Source of the DNA: an uncultured Eggerthellaceae bacterium
GTDB lineage: Bacteria > Actinomycetota > Coriobacteriia > Coriobacteriales > Eggerthellaceae
Assembly (NCBI GenBank): GCA_934623455.1
Contig: CAKTVK010000062.1
Span: 1 to 11,759 of the forward strand
Direction of reading: 5' to 3'
DNA length: 11,759 nucleotides
This document shows, piece by piece, positions 6,039 to 11,759 of this stretch. Numbering within the stretch: the stretch's first letter is position 1; every line of letters starts with the position of its first letter. Under the pieces are notes generated by a model. That model did no database searches and was not told the origin of the DNA. It saw only the letters and a program-made list of their open reading frames with translations. A program made the translations under genes and the position numbers.

Positions 6039-6869
6039 CTAGAACTTGCCGCCGCTGCTTCCGCCGAAGCCCGAATCGCTCACCGTGGAGCCGCCTCCGC
6101 CCGAGGAAGAATCGCTCTTTTCGATCTTCGTGACAACGCGCGTGGTCCTTAGGAAATGATCCGTTTGGCGTGTAAGCACCAGCGAGCCGCTCTCCAAATA
6201 CGAGCTTGCTTCTGTTGCCAGACGCGCTGTTTTCATTTGGCTTGCCCAGAAATAGCAGATAGCAGCAGCAATAAACAGAGGCACCAGGATGGTCGCCAAA
6301 ATCTTGATGAGCAGCCCAATCCAAGCATTTTCGGGGTCGTTATTGCTATCCCAGGGTTCGCCGTGCTCGGCGTAGAACTCAAATGTTTCAGTCACTTTCT
6401 CCAGGTAGGCTTCGCAGCCTGCTACCCAATAGTTGTCTTTGAGCTCCTCGACAATGGCGTCTTCAATCTGCTCAATGCGGTAGTCGGTGAAAATGGTGAT
6501 GCCGCCCGTTGTTCCCTGGCCATGCGTGATGGTCACGTAATCGCGCGAATCAACGGCAATCAGGAACATAATGCCGTCTTTGTTCGTGCCGCGTCCCAGG
6601 TCGTAGGCGTTCCAGTACGCTTCGGCATACTGGCGCTGGGTGTAGGTGCCAATATCATCCACGATGGTCAGATAGACATCGCACTTGTACGTATCGGAAA
6701 GGCTTTTCGCCTCGGCTTCCATGGACTGCAACGTGCTGTCGGTAAGAAGCTGGTAGTGGTCGCGCACGTATGTGGTGGAAATATCGTTGTAACCCTTTGC
6801 CAAGGCGGGGGTCGCCGTTGCGCAAACAATCAGCAACGCCGCGAAAAAGCTGCAGAGTATTTTTTTCAT
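6039..6869 (-). CDS. TPM-domain membrane protein (YdjH/YgcG-like)
   Basis: This 276-residue protein starts with a signal peptide (about 1-24, MKKILCSFFAALLIV core, cleavage likely after PALA). An extracytoplasmic TPM domain (about 38-165) follows, with the typical segment NKDGIMFLIAVDSRDYVTITHG. A transmembrane helix (about 183-208) comes next, then a cytoplasmic tail with SGSLVLTRQTDHFLRTTRVVTKI and a Ser/Gly-rich end, GGSSGGKF, characteristic of the family. ATG at 6869 has an AAAGGGGG ribosome site, and the gene starts only 12 bases after the zinc-ribbon gene ends, so the two are co-transcribed. TPM proteins are poorly understood; some have phosphatase activity, others act as membrane partners. 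By synteny this is the membrane anchor between the YdjG-like and YdjI-like proteins. The 36 codons after the TAG stay open to a TGA at 5930-5928. Confidence 0.9.
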   Translation of the reverse strand: MKKILCSFFAALLIVCATATPALAKGYNDISTTYVRDHYQLLTDSTLQSMEAEAKSLSDTYKCDVYLTIVDDIGTYTQRQYAEAYWNAYDLGRGTNKDGIMFLIAVDSRDYVTITHGQGTTGGITIFTDYRIEQIEDAIVEELKDNYWVAGCEAYLEKVTETFEFYAEHGEPWDSNNDPENAWIGLLIKILATILVPLFIAAAICYFWASQMKTARLATEASSYLESGSLVLTRQTDHFLRTTRVVTKIEKSDSSSGGGGSTVSDSGFGGSSGGKF

Positions 6870-6881
6870 GAGGCCCCCTTT

Positions 6882-8165
6882 CTACAGCATCAAGAACGAC
6901 ACGGCGCCGGCAACGGCAACCAATGGAATGAAGATACGCAAGAACCAGCTGGCAACTTTTCCGTTGTCAATAGGTAAATCGCCAATGAGCTTTCCCGTTT
7001 GCCCGTTCATGGCGAAAAGAAAGTCCTGGTCGTTCCACTTGGTGTGCAGCATCCACACGGGAAGCAACGCGTAGGAAACTTCCTTGAGGTCTTCGTCAAC
7101 CGTGCACACGCCAGACGATACCGAGTCGTATCCCGTTACGGTGTTGCGCAGCTCGGATTGCGCCGTTGATTTCATGCGCTCGGTTGCGCGCGGCTGGCAC
7201 GCAGCAACGTCCATGTCGAAACGATCGGTCAAGTAACCAGGCAAATATGCCACGGAAAACGGTGCGATTTCGCTGTAATCGTACGGCTCAATGGAGTCCA
7301 TATGCGCATCGGGCATCTTCTGCGAGCCATCGACGGGCACACGCGTAAAGTCCATATAGCCTGCGCGTTCTACTGCGTAATGGTCCGTTTCGGTGATCTC
7401 GTAATCGTCTTCCCTCCAGGTGCGAATGTTTTCGGCGGCAAACGTTGCCTGGGCATCTGCGCGCGCGGAGTATAGCCAGAACGGAACATAAACGCCCTGG
7501 ATTTCTTCCACGTGGTTTGTTTCGGCGAAGGCGTTCGGCAGGAATTTCTTGCCCTTGTAGTAATGCTTTAGGGCGTCCACGGCCTGGGTTTTGTTCATTT
7601 TGAACGGAATTACGTAATCGGGCTTGAGCGTTCCCGCCATGGTGCCCGGAATAACCGTGTTGTTGCCGCAGTACGGGCATTGCGCCACGGCCGTTGTTTG
7701 ATCGTGGATAAGCTCGGCACCGCATGAACTGCACACCGATGTTACCAGCGTTTCGCTTTCGGCATCGTTCCAGTTGGAGCGCTTGAGGTACGCCTGAATG
7801 GGGTCCAGGCCTTCTTCGGCGGCTTTTGCTGCTTGCGCGGCTCCGGCGGCAACAACATTGTCGGAGACGCTTGCGGCACCAGCGGCAACGCCCGTAGCGC
7901 CAGCGACACCTGCGGCTGCGGCTCCGGCGGCACCTGCTGCAACGCCAGCAGCGCCGTCTGCATCGGCGCCTTCCGCTTTCTGCGCACGCTGCTTCTCTTT
8001 TTCGGCTTTACCTTCGGCTTTTTCCTGTTTGGCGGCGTAAAGGTCCTCAACCTGTTTCACGGTAAAGGTCGAGTCGCAGTAGTCGCAGACAAGGCCTCCC
8101 GTTTCCCCAGAAAAATGGAGCGGACCTCCGCACGCAGGACATTGGTAGTTCACTGTTTCAACCAT
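6882..8165 (-). CDS. Double zinc-ribbon membrane protein (YdjG-like, TFIIB-type zinc ribbon)
   Basis: This 427-residue protein has an N-terminal zinc ribbon with C9/C12 (CPAC) and C27/C30 (CDYC), then a charged helix (about 38-66). A pure Ala/Gly/Val low-complexity linker (about 67-117) leads to a second ribbon with C145/C148 and C163/C166 (CPYCGN). A folded middle part (about 175-400), with WMLHTKW and FAMNGQTGKLIGDLP near its end, resembles YdjG-type proteins. A single C-terminal transmembrane helix (about 406-426) would tail-anchor it. ATG at 8165 is preceded by AAAGGA. It is the first gene of the ydjGHI-like cluster. In B. subtilis a PspA gene (ydjF) precedes this cluster; here the cluster is instead divergent from ccmE. 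Function as a membrane-stress scaffold is inferred from synteny. The Ala/Gly linker is unusually long. Confidence 0.87.
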   Translation of the reverse strand: MVETVNYQCPACGGPLHFSGETGGLVCDYCDSTFTVKQVEDLYAAKQEKAEGKAEKEKQRAQKAEGADADGAAGVAAGAAGAAAAGVAGATGVAAGAASVSDNVVAAGAAQAAKAAEEGLDPIQAYLKRSNWNDAESETLVTSVCSSCGAELIHDQTTAVAQCPYCGNNTVIPGTMAGTLKPDYVIPFKMNKTQAVDALKHYYKGKKFLPNAFAETNHVEEIQGVYVPFWLYSARADAQATFAAENIRTWREDDYEITETDHYAVERAGYMDFTRVPVDGSQKMPDAHMDSIEPYDYSEIAPFSVAYLPGYLTDRFDMDVAACQPRATERMKSTAQSELRNTVTGYDSVSSGVCTVDEDLKEVSYALLPVWMLHTKWNDQDFLFAMNGQTGKLIGDLPIDNGKVASWFLRIFIPLVAVAGAVSFLML

Positions 8166-8555
8166 AGGGCATCCTTTTCAATACGGGTTAGATGCGACAG
8201 CTCGAACGCGAAAGGCTCCAGCGGCAGTTGCCCTTGCGTTGTTGCCGGGCTTGTTGCCTGTTGTTCGAGAACCAAAACGCGTCAAGAGAATTGTACGGCA
8301 TTTTTTCACCGTTCTTGAATCGTTTCGTTCGGTATTTATTCTGTATGCAAACAAGGCAAACGAAGCCAGTTCCCATCATGCTCCTATTTTTGCGTTAATG
8401 CCGTACCCTCATGGCTTATTTTTCGGGTAAAAAGTGCACCTTATGGCGTTGTTTTTTAGGGAGAACGTGCAGGTGAGTCATTTTTTCGCTTGACTTTTGC
8501 GCTATCATGCATCCTGTATTTCTGTGCATATTCGAATGAGAAGAAGGAGTCGCTC
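8166..8555. other. 390-base divergent intergenic region between ydjG-like gene and ccmE
   Basis: No convincing gene lies here. Near the ydjG-like start is a long inverted repeat, CTCGAAC (8201-8207) with GTTCGAG (8263-8269). In the minus-strand sense it encloses three GGCAAC units, so it would fall in that gene's 5' leader. A minus-strand promoter may lie around 8330-8360 (TAAATA with a weak -35). AT-rich segments (8375-8490) precede the proposed ccmE promoter. I see no tRNA, and no riboswitch class I can name. Confidence 0.5.
8490..8519 (+). promoter_or_regulatory. Possible promoter for ccmE
   Basis: TTGACT (8490-8495) lies 18 bases before CTGTAT (8514-8519), and a start point near 8526 would give a leader of about 30 bases. 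TATCAT (8503-8508) is the best -10-like hexamer nearby but has no matching -35. The assignment is tentative. Confidence 0.35.
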
Positions 8556-9257
8556 GTGAACAGCAAAACGAAGCGTCGCATGATTGTGGTTGCCGGCATT
8601 ATCGTATTGGTGATCATCGTTCTTCTTGCCGTGGTGGGCGGCGCTTCTTCGGCTAAGGTCGTGAGCGTATCCGAGCTTGCCGCGAATAATTACACAGATA
8701 AAAAAGTGAAGGTGTCGGGCCTGGTCGTGGAGAATTCCTACGAAGTTGACCCGCAGGGCGTTTTGACGTTTGATATCGAAGACGAAAGCGGTGCGGGCGG
8801 CGCGACGGTCCACGTGAGCTACGACAAGGGCGTTTCCGCAACGTTCGGCAACGGCATTAAGGCTATCTGCACGGGGCGCGTGGATTCGAGCGGCACCGTT
8901 GTGTGCTCCGATCTGGTCACGCAATGCCCCAGCAAATACGAAAGCGCTTCGAACGCGTTGAGTGTCTCTCAGCTTGCGGGTTACGGCGACTCCATGCAGG
9001 GCAAAACCACGAAAGTGGTGGGTGTGGTAAAGGCAGGTACACTGGCAAGCGCCACGGAGAAAGTGCGTTTTGTTCTGGAGGATGCTGAAGATGCTGGCCA
9101 GGAAGGTGGCGCTCAACTGGGCATTTTGTTTGAGGGTGCGTTGCCTGATCAAGTGACTGATGGCGCAACCGTAGTGGTAACGGGCGCTCTTGATGGTGGC
9201 GCTACAGGTGAGATGAGCGGCGTGTTCCTGGCGTCCGATGTTGCGTTGGGGCAATAG
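8556..9257 (+). CDS. ccmE: Cytochrome c maturation protein CcmE-like, duplicated OB domain
   Basis: This 233-residue protein should be the periplasmic (extracytoplasmic) heme chaperone that takes heme and passes it to CcmF. It has a short basic N-terminus and one membrane anchor (about 9-29). A first OB domain (about 34-122) is followed by CPSKY at 124-128. This fits the CxxxY heme-binding motif of Cys-type CcmE proteins (Desulfovibrio, archaea), which replaces the His motif of E. coli. A second OB-like domain (about 135-231) also carries the LFEGALPD...GATVVVTG pattern of CcmE but stops at VALGQ, just where a heme motif would be. GTG at 8556 has AAGGAG (8544-8549) 6 bases upstream. An in-frame TTG at 8490 overlaps the likely promoter and was rejected. 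ccmF follows after 194 bases. The call rests on the OB pattern, the motif and the neighbour. The duplication is unusual against the single-domain norm of about 130-160 residues. Confidence 0.85.
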   Translation: MNSKTKRRMIVVAGIIVLVIIVLLAVVGGASSAKVVSVSELAANNYTDKKVKVSGLVVENSYEVDPQGVLTFDIEDESGAGGATVHVSYDKGVSATFGNGIKAICTGRVDSSGTVVCSDLVTQCPSKYESASNALSVSQLAGYGDSMQGKTTKVVGVVKAGTLASATEKVRFVLEDAEDAGQEGGAQLGILFEGALPDQVTDGATVVVTGALDGGATGEMSGVFLASDVALGQ

Positions 9258-9332
9258 CGCACGTGGCAAACGCGTAGGGTGTTGCTTTGGCGGAATGCGC
9301 TTTTGCGCTGCATTTAACACAGAGGCGGCTCG

Positions 9333-9431
9333 ATGGCGAAGACTGTTTTTGCGTTAAACCGTGTTGGCGCACTCCGACCTAAGGGAACGCCGTGCCGCGC
9401 TGGGTTGTGTGAGTTTGTAACTTATATATAG
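9333..9431 (+). CDS. Possible 32-residue small ORF between ccmE and ccmF
   Basis: ATG at 9333 opens a 32-codon frame ending at TAG 9429-9431, with a weak AGAGG about 7-8 bases upstream. The product is basic, with two Cys four residues apart (PCRAGLC) and no membrane helix, so it is not an obvious CcmD. It could be a leader peptide or chance. Confidence 0.15.
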   Translation: MAKTVFALNRVGALRPKGTPCRAGLCEFVTYI

Positions 9432-9432
9432 A
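9405..9432 (+). promoter_or_regulatory. Possible promoter for ccmF
   Basis: A TA-rich block (9422-9436) gives several -10 candidates. TATAGA (9427-9432) lies 16 bases after TTGTGT (9405-9410). The ribosome site AAAAGGGG follows at once, so the leader would be very short. Read-through from ccmE is equally possible. Confidence 0.3.
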
Positions 9433-9451
9433 TATAGAAAAGGGGACTGGT

Positions 9452-11759
9452 GTGTTTTCTCCCGCGATGATTGGCATGTTTGCGCTGCTCGTGGCTTTTG
9501 TGGGTACAGCGGCAAGTGTGATTCTCCTGGTCATTGGCCAGGTTTTGAGCAGGAAAGACGCTACTCCGGCAGGGGCATTGACTTCGAGCGGAACCCCTGC
9601 AAGCGCTTCATCCGCAGGTGGCGCAGGTGTCGCAAGTTCTGCAGGCTCTGCAGGTGAAAGCACCCTTTCCGAAACGCTTTCTTGGTCGGGCCGCGTTGCC
9701 GCGCTTGTTTCCACGGTGGCGCTTACCGTGTGCGTGGTGGTGCTGGGTTATTGTTTTCTGACCGACAACTACAGCATTCAATACGTGCTAAGCAGCCATT
9801 CCAACAACGCGGGTCCGCTGGCGTGGCTTTACAAGCTTTCAGGCGTTTGGGCTGGTCGCGAAGGCAGTTTGCTGTTTTGGGCGTGGCTTATCGCAATTTT
9901 TGGCGCCATTGTTGCCGTGCGCGACATGGGGCAAGTTCGCAAGCTTGACAACGTTGCGTGCCTGGTGATGCAGGTCGTTCTGGCGGCATTTGTGGGCGTT
10001 TTGCTGTTCAGCGAAGCGAATATGCCGTTTGAGCCCACCGATGCGAAGTACTTCACCGAAGCGGGAACGCTTACGAAAGCTGCCCAGATGCTGGGCATGA
10101 ACACGCTTCTTGAGCATTGGGCTATGGCCATTCATCCGCCCACGCTGTTCGTGGGTTACGCGGGCCTTACCGTTCCCTTTGCGTATGCTATCTCGACGCT
10201 AATCGTGAACGATGCCTCCTCAACATGGGTTCAGCGCTCAACGCGATATGCCCTGGTCAGCTGGCTGTTTTTGACAGCTGGCATTGGTCTGGGCGCTCTG
10301 TGGGCATACGTTGTGCTGGGCTGGGGCGGCTATTGGGGCTGGGATGCCGTGGAAAATGCTAGCTTGCTTTCCTGGCTTATGGCGGTTGCGCTCATCCACA
10401 GTTTCACGGTGTATCGCCAGCGCGGCGCGTTCAAGGACTGGTCGGTTCTGTGCGCGTGCTTAACGTTCGCATTCGTAATTGTGGGCACGTTTATCAGTCG
10501 CAGCGGTCTGGTGCAATCTGTTCACGCATTTGAAGGCGACCCGGTAAGCCTGGTGCTGTTCGGTGCGCTCATTGTGATTTCCATTGTGCTGGGCATTGTC
10601 CTTTTGGTGGTGCGCCGTTCAACGTTTGGCACCACGGAGCGCGATGATTTTGAAAGCATGGTGTCGAGGGGCGCAATGTATTACTTGAGCGATGTGATTC
10701 TACTGGTCATGACGCTGCTTATCACGTATATGACCATTTCCAGCGCGCTGCCGTCATGGCTGCCGTTTGGCGGCGAGTCGCTTTCCACGGATTCGTACAA
10801 CGTTATTGCCCGCCCGGTCGGTGTGATTTTCTTGGCTATGATGGCGGTGTGCCCGCTGCTGGGGTGGCAGAAGGCGAACAAGGCGGCGTTCGCGAAACAG
10901 GCGCGCATCCCTGCTTTGTGTGCGCTGGTGCTGTTCATTGTGCTGATGGTGTATTTTGTGCTGCGCTTGAGCCCTGCGTACGATGCGACTATTTCCACAG
11001 GTGGAAGCAGTGCTGCGGAACTTGCGATGCAAGGTCCGGCGTGGTATTACAAAGGTCTTTCCGTGGTGGGTTTCGCAGTGGCGGCGCTGCTTTTCTTCAA
11101 TGCTTTGTTCATGGCCATTCGCCAGCGTCGCAGCGCAAGCGCGTTGTCGGGCGCTATCAGCCATGCGGGCATGGCCATTATCCTGGTGGGCCTTATTGGA
11201 TCCAGCATGTACGTGACGGAAAACGCGGGGTATTTGGCGTGGAACGAAGAGACCGACACATGCGAGCAAGATTACGTGGTGGGCGACTACCTGTTGCGCT
11301 ACCAGGGAAATCAGATTTTCCAGGCGGAAAACGGCAACTATATTTACCAAGTTGATTTCGACGCGTACGCTCTTGATACGGCCGATGATGGTACCGTGCT
11401 TCAAGAGACGTATGTGGGCCATGCATCGCCCCAGGTAGAGATGGTGGCGTCCACGCAGCAGCAGAAACTCAATGCGAGCGTTATTGGCTTCCCCACGGAA
11501 GATTTGTTCGTGGTGTATCGCGGCGTGTCGTCGGGCGATGATGCACTTTCAATGGATGTGCGCGTGAATCCGCTGGTCAGCTGCGTGTGGTTTGGCTTCT
11601 ACGTGCTTATGGCTGGCATGCTCGTGGGCATTTTCGGCAAGCGCGCCAAGCGTAAGGAGCAGGAGGCGGAAGGCGCCGCGGCCCCCGCGCCTGCGGTTTC
11701 ACCCGAGACCGTTGCTCCGGCGACTGTCACGGCAACGCAGACTGCCGCAGAAGCAGTAG
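9452..11759 (+). CDS. ccmF: Heme lyase CcmF (cytochrome c maturation), 3' end beyond window
   Basis: 769 codons are visible, and the frame is still open at the window end. CcmF is the polytopic membrane heme lyase that receives heme from CcmE and attaches it to apocytochrome c outside the membrane. Hallmarks: WAGREGSLLFW (133-143), EHWAMAIHPP with H222 and H228, the WWD-type domain WGGYWGWDAVENAS (291-304), H316, H358 in SVHAF (first periplasmic heme-ligand His) and H571 in SHAGM (second). At least a dozen hydrophobic helices, a large C-terminal extracytoplasmic loop (about 585-700) and a final helix (about 707-727) follow the family plan. Odd points are a 35-40-residue Ser/Gly/Ala-rich insert (about 35-73) between the first two helices, and an Ala/Pro/Thr-rich tail after the last helix. 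GTG at 9452 has AAAAGGGG (9438-9445) 6 bases upstream. The terminal TAG of the window is out of frame. Confidence 0.94.
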   Translation, partial: MFSPAMIGMFALLVAFVGTAASVILLVIGQVLSRKDATPAGALTSSGTPASASSAGGAGVASSAGSAGESTLSETLSWSGRVAALVSTVALTVCVVVLGYCFLTDNYSIQYVLSSHSNNAGPLAWLYKLSGVWAGREGSLLFWAWLIAIFGAIVAVRDMGQVRKLDNVACLVMQVVLAAFVGVLLFSEANMPFEPTDAKYFTEAGTLTKAAQMLGMNTLLEHWAMAIHPPTLFVGYAGLTVPFAYAISTLIVNDASSTWVQRSTRYALVSWLFLTAGIGLGALWAYVVLGWGGYWGWDAVENASLLSWLMAVALIHSFTVYRQRGAFKDWSVLCACLTFAFVIVGTFISRSGLVQSVHAFEGDPVSLVLFGALIVISIVLGIVLLVVRRSTFGTTERDDFESMVSRGAMYYLSDVILLVMTLLITYMTISSALPSWLPFGGESLSTDSYNVIARPVGVIFLAMMAVCPLLGWQKANKAAFAKQARIPALCALVLFIVLMVYFVLRLSPAYDATISTGGSSAAELAMQGPAWYYKGLSVVGFAVAALLFFNALFMAIRQRRSASALSGAISHAGMAIILVGLIGSSMYVTENAGYLAWNEETDTCEQDYVVGDYLLRYQGNQIFQAENGNYIYQVDFDAYALDTADDGTVLQETYVGHASPQVEMVASTQQQKLNASVIGFPTEDLFVVYRGVSSGDDALSMDVRVNPLVSCVWFGFYVLMAGMLVGIFGKRAKRKEQEAEGAAAPAPAVSPETVAPATVTATQTAAEAV

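Noticed and set aside
9333..9431. Small ORF as CcmD
   Set aside because: CcmD is a small protein with a membrane helix. This peptide has no hydrophobic segment long enough.
11757..11759. TAG at the window end as the ccmF stop codon
   Set aside because: It is out of the ccmF frame; the last complete in-frame codon is GTA, so the gene continues.

Overview
The window reads as ordinary chromosomal DNA from a moderately GC-rich bacterium. Pointers are a Cys-type CcmE paired with CcmF, frequent GTG starts with clear AGGAG-type ribosome sites, a Ydj-like SPFH/TPM/zinc-ribbon cluster, and Ala/Gly-rich inserts in many proteins. My best guess is an anaerobic actinobacterium of the class Coriobacteriia (Eggerthellales-like). 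That is an inference from gene content, not a database result. There are no phage, IS or CRISPR genes.

Layout. Positions 1-300 hold a palindrome-rich stretch, a 19-bp tandem duplication, a good promoter, tRNA-Phe(GAA) and its terminator. Positions 410-1345 (+) encode an AEC-family permease. It converges on an EamA/DMT-family permease (2636-1512, -). Next come a promoter and tRNA-Leu(CAA) with a strong terminator, then a gene at 2917-4245 (+) that fuses a GNAT acetyltransferase to a Nudix hydrolase. From 8165 back to 4391 runs a minus-strand cluster of three genes that corresponds to B. subtilis ydjG, ydjH and ydjI: a double zinc-ribbon membrane protein, a secreted/anchored TPM-domain protein, and an SPFH protein ending in three zinc ribbons. 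No PspA-like partner is visible. A 390-base divergent intergenic region leads to the plus-strand cytochrome c maturation genes: a CcmE heme chaperone with two OB-like domains (8556-9257) and CcmF (9452 to the window end, still open).

How the genes relate. The ydjGHI-like proteins probably form one membrane-stress complex, and ccmE/ccmF form part of a heme-attachment pathway that presumably continues beyond the window. The two permeases and the GNAT-Nudix protein are stand-alone genes. The clearest unexplained structure is a 32-bp hairpin-forming repeat, identical at 1349-1380 and (inverted) 4354-4385. In each case it lies a few bases after a stop codon, in the same orientation relative to the gene it follows. 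The second copy has an extra 11-nt complement to its own loop, so it could switch between two folds.

The strongest leads are this repeat, the GNAT-Nudix fusion, the duplicated CcmE with only one heme-binding motif, and the triple-ribbon SPFH protein without a nearby PspA.
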